Assembly: GCA_015657535.1 (NCBI GenBank)
Contig: JADHZB010001241.1
Span: 7,035-41,280 of the forward strand
Direction of reading: 5' to 3'
Origin: Nephromyces sp. MM_2019
Lineage: Eukaryota > Apicomplexa > Aconoidasida > Nephromycida
DNA length: 34,246 bases
Shown: positions 23,901 to 34,246 of the stretch, piece by piece
How the letters are laid out: each line of letters opens with the position of its first letter
Position numbering within the stretch: position 1 is the stretch's first letter
Translations under genes and position numbers: made by a program
Notes under the pieces: model-generated
Databases searched by the model: none
What the model saw: the letters and a program-made list of their open reading frames with translations, nothing else
What the model was told of the DNA's origin: nothing

Positions 23901-25501
23901 TTAGCTATGGATGTATATGGATAAACTGGAAGTACTCACGTTCAATTTGTTCTTTCCTTTCATTATCGATCCGCTCTATAGCATTCATATGCTGTGTGTA
24001 TTTTTTACTTGTCTGGTCCTTTAGTTTTTCAATATCCTTTGAAACAGATTTATTAGCATAGTCCTCTTCATTCTTAAATTCTTCAAACTTTTGCTGTGAT
24101 GAGTCATTAAGGGCTTCTAAATTTATATGACAATTATATAAATTATCCAGTACTGATTGGATAAAACTCAATGAGCTTATATCAGGGAGCTTCATATCTG
24201 ATACACACACATAGATCAATGTATAAAGGTGTGATAATTTTATACATGAACACAAATCAATGAATAAGGGTGTGATATTGTACACACATTCACACACATT
24301 GATAACTAAGTGCGTGGTATTTATACACGTATACACAACAAAAATATATAATTTGGTAAGAATGTGATATTTATAAGCATAGGGAAATTATATAGGTATT
24401 TGATACGCTGATGTATTTGGCTGATTTTTAAAAATATGCTTAAATGTGTGTTGTAAGAAAATTCTAGTTATTAAGTTACTAAGTGAGTTTTTGATTATCA
24501 CAGCAAGTCAGTAAACCACGCAAAGATTACTAGAATCGAGATAATGGAACTTCAAACTCTTGCTTTATTAAATAATGAATTAAATATAACATTGCATCAA
24601 CTAGGTTACCAAAGAGCTGATCTTATAAAAATTAATCTGCCTAAGCTACATAAGAGTTGTTTTATAATATAGCTATATAAAATATTCGATAATATACAAT
24701 ACCATGTTTAATAGGTAAGCTGAGGTTTTTTTTCAATGTGTATTTTGAGAAATCTGAATGGGTCTCATGGTTCATAGATGGTCGTGTGTGTGTTTTATCT
24801 TCCTTAATAGCAGGATAATCTATAGGTTTGTTAATAGAATTGGTGAGATTTTGACTTGTCTTTATCTTAAGGTATGGCCCATTCTCTGTCTTTGGCTTAT
24901 CTCCTATACGGGGTTGTTCTTTAAGTGAGATATTGGGACTGTGAGTGCTATTTTTCTCCTTGTAAGGCATATAGGTGGGTGTACTGTTTGTTGGTGAGGA
25001 CATTTCACCCTCTTCATATGTGAATTTAAGGTTAGAACGTGATGGAGCACGAGGTGTATGAAGTTTAGTCTCATCCTGATGAGTTAGGGTCCTATTAGGG
25101 GTGTGAACATCCAATAACTCCCCTCCAGTGTCGAATTGTATGTTCGCCTTGTGCGTGGAAGGTGTCTTCATAGTGTAGATGCTTCCTCCAGAGCGTATTG
25201 AGGAATTACGATTTTGATAAGGAGGTGTACCTACAAGTGGTGTACCCATATTTCGGGTGTTAAATTTGTGTGCCTTAGGTGTAGTGGTTGTGTCCAATCC
25301 ATACTTACCAGTGTGTCTGTGAGGCGTATGTGTATGGGGTATTGATTTGTAAGCATCCTTGGTTGGGATTGTAGAGGATGTGGGATCGGGCGTGAAACGT
25401 AGTGCTGTAATACAGTCTAACAAGCTCTGCCCTGATTTTGCCTTGTAATTCTGGATATACTCCTTCAGTGGAGTGTTTGGAGTATTTGGGAGGGCCTCCA
25501 T
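20952..25501 (-). CDS. GLE1: GLE1-like nucleoporin / mRNA export factor
   Basis: Fifteen exons on the minus strand: 25501-24703, 24197-23940, 23816-23782, 23661-23620, 23434-23170, 22855-22728, 22500-22417, 22316-22193, 22151-22076, 22008-21912, 21746-21623, 21562-21414, 21285-21230, 21163-21104, 21027-20952; 790 residues. The first ~265 residues are disordered and rich in Thr-Pro. Residues ~290-465 form a long charged coiled coil (EEEERKLQLELELKRKQELE). The C-terminal part resembles the helical Gle1 domain: FKKVRVDIKREIN, LCCYTVPLYFRKP (compare the family's CPYTVP element), RMAACLRLW, APITLLVALEVSGYSL. Gle1 with IP6 activates the DEAD-box helicase Dbp5/DDX19 at the nuclear pore during mRNA export; that role is inferred from the family. 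Phases close at every junction, except that exon 8-9 needs the second donor (GTAGTT at 22192) rather than the stronger GTAAGT four bases upstream. Introns are short (~40-505 nt) and mostly free of repeats, unlike the plus-strand genes. Confidence 0.87.
24544..24672 (+). CDS. Small ORF nested in GLE1 intron 1, opposite strand
   Basis: A 42-residue frame runs from ATG to TAG on the plus strand, inside intron 1 (24198-24702) of the minus-strand GLE1-like gene. It starts MELQTLALLNNELNITLHQL and includes QRADLIKINLPKLHK. The composition is protein-like and without repeat words. A 43-codon open frame is not rare in AT-rich DNA, so this may be chance, or a fragment of a small nested gene. No family was recognised. 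Confidence 0.2.
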   Translation: MELQTLALLNNELNITLHQLGYQRADLIKINLPKLHKSCFII

Positions 25502-27204
25502 TGAATTCTCCCTCCAAAACTCTGACTAGTTTTACTCAAATAAGAAGTGTAAGGGTGTGTGAAACCATGTGCATAATTTATAATAATTTTAAGTTAAGAA
25601 TTAATAGTTAGGTGTTGTTGTTTAATTGATAATAATCAAATGATGTGTAATTATCAGCAATATATAACTCGTTATATATTAAATAATATGTAAATTGATA
25701 ATACATATTTATGAATGAACTAAGAGAAATAATATGTATCTATAATTATATATATATATATTATCAATACTTAGGGTTCAATGAGTAGTTACAAAAAGTA
25801 AAATTATTGAAATTACATATATATATACTCATAATTACACACAATCTGAATTGTACATTAATTGATTAAATTGCTCCTTATCTAAAGTGAAGCTATATAT
25901 TACACACACACATATACATATATGTATATAAGCATGTTAAATTATACATCATGCTACATTTACAAGTGTAGGTTGTTAAATAGTAATTACATATATATAT
26001 ATATAAGCATTTATATGTGTACTTTAATATCAAACCACATATATGTACACACATTTACATTTGTGTATATGTATGTTAAACTATATATATACATATTAAA
26101 TTTATATATACATATTACATGTATATACACATTTTAAATCTATATATTTTTATGTTCAAATGATTGATAGTGTTAAGGTTGTGAGTATAAAAGTTTAATT
26201 ACTATTTGATAAAAATTGTGTGAAGTTGAATATTCAAATTTGATTTAATTGTATTCAAATTTTGTAAAATTAGTTTACAAATTTTATGAGTGAAAAAGAT
26301 GTGTGTGCATAGAAAAGTATATACTCTGGATTGGTGAATGATAATTATATACACACTATTTGGGTGTATCATAGTTATATATATACACATAAATTCAGTG
26401 TTTTCATAATTTTACACACAGACAAGTTAAGTGTTTCATAAATATCTATATAATTATATATATACTTTAGGATAATATAGTATATAAGGGCAGTATATAT
26501 ATATAAATATAGGGAGCTTATAAACAAAACAAATTCAGATGTTAAATAGTGTTTAACTAGAATGTAAATTTATACAAATCAAAATTCATAAAAAAACTCA
26601 AATATTATATAAATAATATATATGTGTGTGTCTTTATTAGATGTATTTCAAATAAATTCACTAAAATGGATGCGTATACATAATTAAATTTGATCAATTA
26701 TTAATCTAAAAATAATTATAAAAATGTGAAATTTATATACATGTATATAAATGTGTGTGAATATATACATATATATATATATTGCGATAATCACACACAT
26801 TGATCTTCAGGAATCTTTATACATATTTTAAGCATGTGTATATAGGTGGAGTGTGTGCAACAGTTTTGTATGTATATATCAATATATATATATATATATA
26901 TGTGTAGTAGGCGTGTGTTTGTGTATGTTGAATGAGTAAATGTGTGTAGAGATATACTTTATGCGCTTATACACACACCAAAATATAACTTCATACCAGC
27001 AATTGAGTCATTCTCTCAAATACTCTACACACATATACACACATATGTGCACTTTGGATTACTTATATACATCAAAACATATCAAGTTTAACAACTACAC
27101 CTACTCATTTATTTATTGTACATACACAGATCCATCACAATTTCCCAGTAGCTACACACACAAACATATATATATATATATACAACACGCGCACATTGAA
27201 ACAC
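25502..27204. other. AT-rich spacer
   Basis: This stretch contains many TATA/ATAT and TACACA words, including (AT)n runs near 26885-26900 and 27168-27182. Reading frames here (25922-26137, 26202-26390, 26940-27209) are rich in Tyr, Ile, His and Thr and derive from the repeats. I see no gene; it lies between the 5' end of the GLE1-like gene and the 3' end of the CKS1-like gene. Confidence 0.5.
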
Positions 27205-27244
27205 ATTAAGATGGATATGTATATATATATATATCCATCTTAAT
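27205..27244. repeat. Perfect inverted repeat overlapping CKS1 stop codon
   Basis: Left arm ATTAAGATGGATAT (27205-27218) and right arm ATATCCATCTTAAT (27231-27244) are exact reverse complements, 14 bp each. They flank a 12-nt loop that is itself mostly TA and can extend the pairing. The stop codon of the minus-strand CKS1-like gene (27242-27240) lies inside one arm, so the mRNA would fold into a hairpin right at translation end. It could be a 3'-end or stability element, or simply an AT-rich palindrome. Confidence 0.8.
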
Positions 27245-27632
27245 GATGTGTATATGTATAATTTTTTGAATAGAATAAATGTGTATCTACACGTTTAGGT
27301 TTACGAAGTATAATTTCATTCAACTTTCCCTTATATTTTAAATAGTGTTGCCAACCAGGCGACATATCAATTTGTAAACAATATATCATTTCTTCCTCAG
27401 TTAAAAATGTGTCAATTTCCCCTGTTTTTCTTGATTTCTCTATACATATGTGTGTAGCTATTTCTCTAAGTTGTTTAGGTAATATAATGTGTCTATACAC
27501 ATAGTGTGTATCCTCATAACGAGGTGAATAATATATAGGGCCAAATTCAGTTACCTTACTGGGATACTCGGATACTTCCGTGTTAAAAAAATTTGCATTT
27601 TCAAGCGAAATTTTATTCTTATGTGTAGACAT
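27240..27632 (-). CDS. CKS1: Cyclin-dependent kinase regulatory subunit, CKS1/Suc1 family
   Basis: A single ATG-started exon of 130 residues ends in TAA. Residues 33-52 (IYYSPRYEDTHYVYRHIILP) and 91-113 (SPGWQHY followed by IILRKPKR) match the CKS core, which in yeast and animals reads IYYS-(D/P)-(K/R)Y, YRHVMLPK, Q-(S/P)-x-GW-x-HY and ILLFRRP. The residues that form the phosphate pocket appear kept: Arg38 (often Lys), Arg47, Ser91, Trp94 and Arg110. CKS proteins bind CDKs and dock phosphorylated substrates. The protein is longer than typical members (~80-110 residues): a ~30-residue N-terminal extension, an enlarged loop at ~64-78 and a ~17-residue tail ending THH. The HxPEPH hinge that allows domain swapping is replaced by YKGKLNE. 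The upstream sequence (27640-27830) is CA-rich on the sense strand. Confidence 0.93.
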   Translation of the reverse strand: MSTHKNKISLENANFFNTEVSEYPSKVTEFGPIYYSPRYEDTHYVYRHIILPKQLREIATHICIEKSRKTGEIDTFLTEEEMIYCLQIDMSPGWQHYLKYKGKLNEIILRKPKRVDTHLFYSKNYTYTHH

Positions 27633-27649
27633 TGATGATGAGTATGTGT

Positions 27650-27830
27650 ATATATATAGGCGTTTGTGTATATATGTGTGTGTATATATATGCGTGTGTG
27701 TATATATATGGGTGTGTGTATATATATTTATATGTGTGTGTGTTTATGTGTATGCGTGTGTATTTATGTGTATCCTGTGTATGTGTATGTGAGAGTAGGT
27801 GGGTGTGTGTGTATTTATAATGCAAGTGAT
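27650..27830. repeat. GT-rich tract (CA-rich in CKS1 sense)
   Basis: Immediately upstream of the CKS1-like start the plus strand reads (GTGTATATATG)n-like repeats. The overlapping Cys/Val/Tyr and Thr/His frames on both strands come from this repeat and are not genes. Confidence 0.85.
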
Positions 27831-30800
27831 GTTGGGACGTGTGTATGATATTTGATGTAGTTGTTAAGGTTGTGTGTGATGCTATAAATGTGTTTTCCAA
27901 ATGACTATGTATATAATGCTATATGTATGTTTTGTGAGTCTGTGCTTGTGTATAATGTTTTGAGATTTTATGAGCGTGTGTCTTGTGTAAGATATAGGTA
28001 TTGTGAGTGTGTGTGCTTATAACTTTAGTCCTAAAGAGTTTATTTAGCAAAAATTCGATTCAAAGGGTGTGTATATAAACTAGAGAGTTTATAATCAATT
28101 TGTTAATTATAATCCTAGTAATGTGTATATGAAATTCTGTGTATTGCGTTGGTCAAGTGTAAGTGTGTGTGATTAAGCAGTGTGTAATACCCGGTTCAGA
28201 TTAGATATATAATCCACACCTTATATATTCAATCTGTGTAATTCAGATTAGAAATATCAAAATTTCTGTTTTTCGAGTGTTTTATAGTTATATATTTAAT
28301 TAATCAAGTGCCTTAGAGTTGCTTTTTTGTGTGTAGCTTATACAATTTTCAGGTTTTTTACTATATTGTGTGTGTAGCCTAATCAAAGTGTTAGTTATAA
28401 GCTGTGCTATCCGTCAAATACTCTCACTAATTATATGAACAGTTTTTGCACCCTCGAATAGCATATATTTGTTGAATGGTTTATACTGATAAACAATATA
28501 TATATCATAATTTATAATGTGTAGCGTGTGGTATGAAGTGTGTAATGTGTAACATGAGATGTATAGAGTATGTCACGCAAACTGCAATGTATATAATAGA
28601 ATGTCTAATGTGTGCTGTGCAATATATACAATGTTATATGTAATGTATGTATGTAGTTCAGTGTAGTTTGTATATATTGTATATATGCTGTACTTATACA
28701 TATGAAATACAACACATCAAGGTGAGGGTAAGTAGGGAAAATTGATGTATATTTAATTTATAAAGACAACGCACACAGACATACACATACACAGATATAC
28801 ACACACACAGACATACACATACACAGATATACACACACACAGACATACACAGATATAAACACGCACAGGCATACACACATACAGACATACATACACACAG
28901 ACACACACACACAGACATACATACACACACCCAGGATACACATACATTCACATACTCACAGACAAACACCCTTACCAACACATCCCCAAGTTCATATACC
29001 CTCCCACTCACATACAGACACACGCAAATTGTGTGTGTGTAAATTACTCGTTTGGTATACATGTATCAAGTTGAAGTTTTGAGTATTGTATGTACCTTAT
29101 TTATGTGTGTAAATTTGAAAATAGTTTGATACTAATATATGTTTGCTTAGGAAGCAAACAAATTTGGAGGAAAAATTCAAATAAATTAACCCAAAATGGA
29201 TAAGGATTGGTAAATGTGTAAAAGTGACAAGATGTCTACAAGTGTTACAAAATTCTACACACACACATATATATAATATATTTGGAGTTATTTCTAAGGA
29301 GGTTCCCTACACATATAAAACTTTGCACACACATGTGTAAAACCAACCCCCCTAAACACATAACACACACACAGAGCACACATAAGACGTACTGCACACA
29401 TACACAGCAAATACGCTGTTCAAATACAATTTAAAACAGTATAGATACAAACTACATAGGCATTACTACTCACACCTATACCAACTTCAAAAAATACTAT
29501 GGATACGCACACGCACATTATATATATATATGCTTACATAATCACACACACACATGCACATAAAAACATGCTAAATATAACATCGATTGATCGATAATAC
29601 CGGTCAAACTAGGTCAATATACACATACACACTTCAATACTGAACACGCATATTATTACACACACATCCATACACTAAATCAATTTGCACATGCTTACAC
29701 ACTGTAACATTGGACTCACACCCACACGTTAGTACATTGCACACACACTTGCGCACTAGGATCTTGTACATATTCACAAACTAGAACAGTACACACACAC
29801 ACTAGAATTTTGCACCCACCCACCCACACACACACACAAATCTTCAAAACAAACTGATTATGCACCCGTGCTGTATTAGGCTCCGGTCATAAAGTTTACT
29901 ACTACTACACACCACATCAAATCTTGGCAGAATAAGACAATAAAAAATAGTAAATCACACAAACTTGTAAATTATTTTATACATGTACTTCCGTAATCTT
30001 CGCACATTCATTTTCTAAACAACTTCATATTCATTTTCTTTATATATACATACATATTTTATGAATAAGTACACACATACACACACATCTCCTCAAATTA
30101 AACACAATTTTACAATACCTACTCACTCACACATTTTTACTCCACACATATACGCATACTTATTTTGATAACACAAAACATATTTTGGCAAAATCCATTC
30201 ATACCCACTCACACATCCATTCACACACCCTCACCCACACACATCCACTCACACACAGACAGTCACACACACACACAGACACAGTCACACACACACACAC
30301 ACATCAAGTCCTGTTCGAAAGTTATATAATTCTTTCAAAATTTAATTTTCAAAGCGTCCGCAAAATTGTTGAAAATTTTTAACAAAATTCTTATTTCTCC
30401 TTGTCTATAATTATTTTACACTATATTTTGTACACACACATTTATTATTACTCACTTTAAATTGATTTTCTCTTAAATTTTCCGAAATATTTACACATTA
30501 TTTAATGTGTGTATCTATGAATATCATATATATTACATCGTCTATAACGTGTGAAACACGCATTTCTATTTATGTGTAAATTATTTTGTGTGTAATATAA
30601 TATTATGTGTATCAACTCAAATTGAGTATTCCCAACTAACATCCTGTGTGTATAAAACTCAGCTCAAGACATTTCAAGTATGTAAAACTTAGACACCAGC
30701 TATACTTATATTTTAGCATATGCATGTGTGTATATAAAATAACTCTGTGTGCGTGTATAAGTTAAATCACTCTGTATGTGTATATGTGTAAATTTACAAT

Positions 30801-31192
30801 GTGTGTATAAACACTGTGTGTGTGAAATACTTGATATTCTATGTAACATTCCAGTGTCTATATATACTAATCCCTGTAATATGGGTGTATGTATATAACA
30901 TTTGGTACGCATAGCACTTTCTAAATGTGTGTGCAATTTTAAACTGTGTGTGTGCAGACTCAAAACAATTTTCCATAACTCTAAATTGTGTGTGTGTTAA
31001 TCCTAAACTGTGTGTGTGCAAACTTAAAACCATTTTCTATAACTCTTAATTTTGTTTACACTTTAAACATTATAAAATGTTATAAATAATAATAAGACAT
31101 CCCTTCTACAGGTTAATCAATTCTCTCTTCTCCCCCCTCACACGGCCCCCCCTCTTCCTCAACCTACACACACACTCACACACACACACACA
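27831..31192. other. Divergent spacer with alternating GT- and CA-rich blocks
   Basis: This 3.4 kb lies between divergent genes (CKS1-like minus, GalNAc-T plus). It alternates: GT-rich about 27830-28680, CA-rich about 28760-30300, GT-rich about 30490-31020, then CA-rich up to the GalNAc-T start. The CA-rich block 28770-28960 repeats words such as ACACAGACATACACATACAC. I see no coding exon; frames at 28694-29062, 30185-30382, 30706-30963 and 30839-31033 are repeat-derived. No RNA gene was recognised. Confidence 0.55.
28770..28990. repeat. CA-rich tandem repeat
   Basis: Imperfect repetition of ACACACACAGACATACACATACACAGATATAC produces open frames on both strands that encode only Val, Cys, Tyr and Met, or Thr and His. 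It is non-coding simple sequence. Confidence 0.85.
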
Positions 31193-31705
31193 ATGTTAAA
31201 GCGTACATTTCTACCGAAATCAATCTTCTCTATGAGACAACCTAAACGTGTCTCAAATCAAACAACACTTCCTATATTATTTTCCATCACATTATTTGGT
31301 GTAGTTACATCGATGGTTATTACATATTTCTTCCTAAGTGTAAATTTGGATGAAAATCATGCAAAAGTATTAGATGAAGAGGGTAGAAATTTAGAAATAG
31401 ATAATTCTGTGTGGGAGAAAATTGCTGAAAATAAAGGAGAATTCAAAGGGAAAATTAAAGGGGAAAATAAATTTGTAGAAATATCAAACTTTGTTGATCC
31501 TAATCAACTACATGGGAAGTTAAAAGAATATTATGAAATGGAAGAGAGAGCTGTTCGAGCACGTGAAATTGGAGTAATAAACACATTTGTTATATATATA
31601 TAGAGTGAGAGATAGTGAGAGGGAGATATAATGAAAGTTCACACATTGAAGAGGAGGGGCGGGGAGGATAGTGTGAAGAGGGTGATTGGGGTATGTGCGT
31701 GTGAA

Positions 31706-31757
<52 letters not shown>

Positions 31758-33442
31758 TGTGTGTGAATGTGTGTGTGTGTGTGTGTGAATGTGTGTGTGT
31801 GAATGTGTGTGTGTGAATGTGTGTGTGTGTGTGTGAATGTGTGAATGTGTGAATGTGTGTGTGTGAATGTGTGTGTGTGTTTGTGTGTGTGTCTGTGGAT
31901 AGATGGAGTTGGGCGAGGGTATATATGGAGTTGGGTGGGGTTGGGGTACACATTTCTTTTTACCTGTGTGTATAGTATATATGTATGCACATGTGTATGT
32001 ATGTTTATTGATATAGATACATATTTGTACACACATTGATAGACATACATGTGAATTTATATATATATAATCATATTTTTGATATACATATATAGTTTAA
32101 ATTTCAGACGAATCCATACACAGTGTATGAAAACATCTTCATATATATACACATTGAATTATTTTATTTTACACACACATAGGATCAATCACTGGCTAAA
32201 TATATGTTAGGAGGTTTTAATAAAGGGCTATCAGACATAACTTCATCTAATCGTGTTGTCCCAGATAGTAGAAGTGAAGTGTGTAGGTAAATTTGAAATT
32301 TTATTATGTGTGTATGTAATGTTTATTTGTGTAATGTGTGTGCTTATGTAATGTGTGCTTATGTAACGTATGCTTATGTAACGTATGCTTATGTAATGTG
32401 TGCTTATCAATATGTGCTTAGTAATGTGCATTTGTGTAACGCATGTGTATATAATATGTAAAGTGTGTGTGTATGTGTATATATTATGTAAAGTGTGTGT
32501 GTATGTGTATATAATGTGTAAAGTGTGTGTGTATGTGTATATAATGTGTAATGTGTGTGTGTAATGTGTATATAATGTGTAATGTGTGTGTGTATGTAAT
32601 ATGAAATGCGTGTGTGTATGTAATATGTAATGTGTGTGTATGTAAAGTGTAGTATGTGTATATCTAATATGTATTCAATATGTAATATGTGTGCATGTAA
32701 AGTGCAAGTGTGTGTGTTTTTTTTTCCAAATTTATTGTTCACATTTATGTATACATAAACACATTCCCAATATATGTGTGTGCAAATGAAATATAGGGCA
32801 AGAACATACAATGAACATGTTTTACCTAAAGCTGCTGTAATTATGGTGTTTTGTAATGAAATTACAAGTATATTATTAAGGAGTGTAAACTCTGTATTAA
32901 ATTATTCTCCCCCAAATTTACTTGATGAAATAATATTAGTGGCTGATAAGTGTGCAGATGATGATGTAATGTTAAGAGAGGAAACAAAAATTAAGGAACA
33001 CATTCGTTTCCTCCCCAAAACTCGATACATTGCAGCCCCTAAACGATTGGGTAATACACATTTTTTTCTCATATATATATATACACACACACACACATGT
33101 ACCTATACTTTGAAGATATATACAAAAATCTAACTTAATAATATCACACATCAAAACTATACCTATAGATTATGTATAATATACACATTACACATAATAT
33201 ACATGAATATTTAGCATATATATATATATATATTATACATACTATACATACACATATCTACTTATTACTTCATAAACACACTTCAACTCCCCCCTTAACA
33301 AATGTATGAATATACCCATCAACACACACACACCCTTATACCCATCAATATGAACTCCTCTCCCTTCCCTCCCTTAAACATACTTACCTATCAATCAATT
33401 TCACACACTTCTTTTACACACACGACCCCATATACCCACCCT

Positions 33443-33474
<32 letters not shown>

Positions 33475-34246
33475 TTAGGTATAGTAGGATCACGTTTATT
33501 GGGTATAGAGGCCTCCAAAGCAGAGGCCTTTGTAATATTAGATAGCCACATTGAGGCTACACACGGTTGGTTAGAGCCCCTCATGGCCACAATATATGAA
33601 TTTCCCAATGCTACTGTTATACCTCGTATAAATGGTATAGATGCAGAAACACTAGAATTAACACAAGGTGGAATTGGTTGCACACTTGGTAAATATTGAA
33701 TACACACATTTATTATTTTTGTTTATATACACACTTTTTTTTTTTGCTTACATACACACTTTTTTTTTTGTTATATACACACTTTTTTTTTTGTTATTTA
33801 CAAACACACACATTTTTATTACGATACACATATTTTCATTATGATAGACATACACACATTTCTTTTTTATGATACAAACACATTTCTTTTTTATGATACA
33901 CACACACACATTTCTTTTTTATGATACACACACACACATTTTTTTATTATGAAAGATACATACATTTCATGGTATATACATCATTTATCATATATAAAAA
34001 CATATATATATATGTTTTTACACACACACAAATGAAAAAAATTATATATATTTACATATAAATATATAATGAGATTATTTATCGATATATAGATAATCTA
34101 TTAGATGCTTCTCACTATAATTATCTTAGACGCACACACACACATACACACACAAATATTTGTTTATTAATAAATATGTAAAACATAATATAATTATATA
34201 TATATTATTTAAATAGGTTTAATATGGAATTTAATGGAACATGGAA
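31193..34246 (+). CDS. Polypeptide N-acetylgalactosaminyltransferase (GT27), partial at right edge
   Basis: Five exons are seen: 31193-31573, 32183-32286, 32797-33050, 33479-33688 and 34217 to the edge; phases close at all four introns. The product is a type II Golgi membrane protein: basic N-terminus, one membrane span at ~26-50 (LPILFSITLFGVVTSMVITY), a stem, then the GT-A catalytic domain. Motifs in family order are GFNKGLSDITSSNRVVPDSR, VIMVFCNEITSILLRSVNSV, EIILVADK, SRLLGIEASKAEAFVILDSH, EATHGWLEPL and then GLIWNLMEHG. The metal/UDP-binding DxH is kept (D268, H270). The usual VDD after EIIL is VAD (Ala211-Asp212). The enzyme starts mucin-type O-glycosylation by moving GalNAc from UDP-GalNAc to Ser/Thr. 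The gene is cut by the window end; the rest of the catalytic domain and any ricin-type lectin domain are not seen. The start follows a CA run directly. Confidence 0.92.
31690..31900 (+). repeat. (GT)20 and GT/GTGAAT repeats in GalNAc-T intron 1
   Basis: Intron 1 (31574-32182) holds an uninterrupted (GT)20 at 31711-31750, followed by blocks of GTGTGTGTGAAT of variable length to about 31890. The intron ends in a CA run, ACACACACATAG. Long opposite-strand His-Thr frames across this tract are artefacts of the repeat. Confidence 0.9.
32341..32415 (+). repeat. 15-bp tandem repeat in GalNAc-T intron 2
   Basis: Five copies of a 15-bp unit, TGCTTATGTAATGTG or TGCTTATGTAACGTA, start at 32341, 32356, 32371, 32386 and 32401, exactly 15 bp apart; the last copy is degenerate. 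Confidence 0.9.
32443..32640 (+). repeat. 30-bp tandem repeat in GalNAc-T intron 2
   Basis: The unit is 30 bp, starting AAGTGTGTGTGTATGTGTAT. Copies begin at 32461, 32491 and 32521, exactly 30 bp apart, with more degenerate copies from 32551 on. It is a GT-rich minisatellite inside intron 2 (32287-32796). Confidence 0.9.
33722..33955 (+). repeat. CA and poly-T repeat array in GalNAc-T intron 4
   Basis: Intron 4 (33689-34216) alternates ACACAC with runs of 8-11 T, then units such as ATGATACACACACACATTTC. Unit length is about 25-30 bp and varies with the T and CA run lengths. Confidence 0.85.
33995..34020. repeat. Perfect 26-bp palindrome in GalNAc-T intron 4
   Basis: The 26 bases from TAAAAACATATAT to its exact reverse complement ATATATGTTTTTA form a palindrome without a spacer. 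It sits about 200 nt before the acceptor at 34215-34216. Function is unknown; such palindromes are easily formed in AT-rich sequence. Confidence 0.85.

Noticed and set aside
26940..27209. 89-codon plus-strand frame ending at the CKS1 hairpin
   Set aside because: Mostly Tyr, His, Thr and Ile from TACACA repeats; ends in the inverted repeat and has no protein signature.
28180..28220. GGTTCAGAT-like word that might suggest a tRNA T-arm
   Set aside because: No acceptor stem, D-arm or anticodon arm could be drawn around it; no other tRNA-like segment was seen.
28694..29062. Minus-strand Val-Cys-rich frame of 122 codons
   Set aside because: Built from CA/GT repeats; nested frames in other phases give the same composition and none has a motif.
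31520..32050. Long minus-strand Thr-His frames (up to 176 codons), with overlapping frames in all phases
   Set aside because: They lie in GalNAc-T intron 1 and arise from (GT)n/(CA)n repeats, which are open in several frames on both strands.

Overview
The window looks like AT-rich nuclear DNA of an intron-containing protist, most likely an apicomplexan. Evidence: canonical GT-AG introns of about 40 to 600 nt, a transporter resembling the apicomplexan ApiAT/NPT amino-acid transporter family, and a polypeptide GalNAc-transferase, an enzyme known from coccidia and Cryptosporidium but absent, to my knowledge, from Plasmodium and the piroplasms. The assignment is an inference from gene content; I cannot name the genus. 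Introns and spacers are full of CA/GT and AT microsatellites, which create many long spurious Thr-His or Val-Cys reading frames on both strands.

Layout: (1) positions 1-472, minus: 5' part of an unrecognised Ser-Pro-rich protein, running off the left edge. (2) 473-6412: long spacer, GT-rich at the left, CA-rich at the right. (3) 6413-11908, plus, 11 exons: PTEN/auxilin-type phosphatase-like domain plus C2 domain, with an acidic tail. (4) 13490-16752, plus, 6 exons: long disordered protein ending in a previously easy-to-miss Sm/LSm fold. (5) 17426-18998, minus, 2 exons: MFS transporter of ApiAT type. (6) 20952-25501, minus, 15 exons: GLE1-like mRNA export factor. (7) 27240-27632, minus, 1 exon: CKS1-type cyclin-dependent kinase subunit. 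(8) 31193 to the right edge, plus, at least 5 exons: type II membrane polypeptide N-acetylgalactosaminyltransferase.

The spliced models were assembled by hand from conserved motifs, GT/AG sites and phase agreement. In almost every junction the phases close exactly, which is strong internal support, but no transcript evidence was available. The genes do not form an operon or one pathway: they cover membrane traffic/lipid signalling, RNA metabolism (LSm, GLE1), cell cycle (CKS1), nutrient uptake and secretory O-glycosylation.

The most interesting points are the hidden C-terminal LSm domain, the PTEN/auxilin-like protein that keeps the CX5R loop but lacks the general-acid Asp and carries two acidic-tryptophan motifs, introns that begin with GT repeats and end with CA repeats and so could fold on themselves, exact 80-, 30-, 20- and 15-bp intronic tandem repeats, and a perfect inverted repeat overlapping the CKS1 stop codon.
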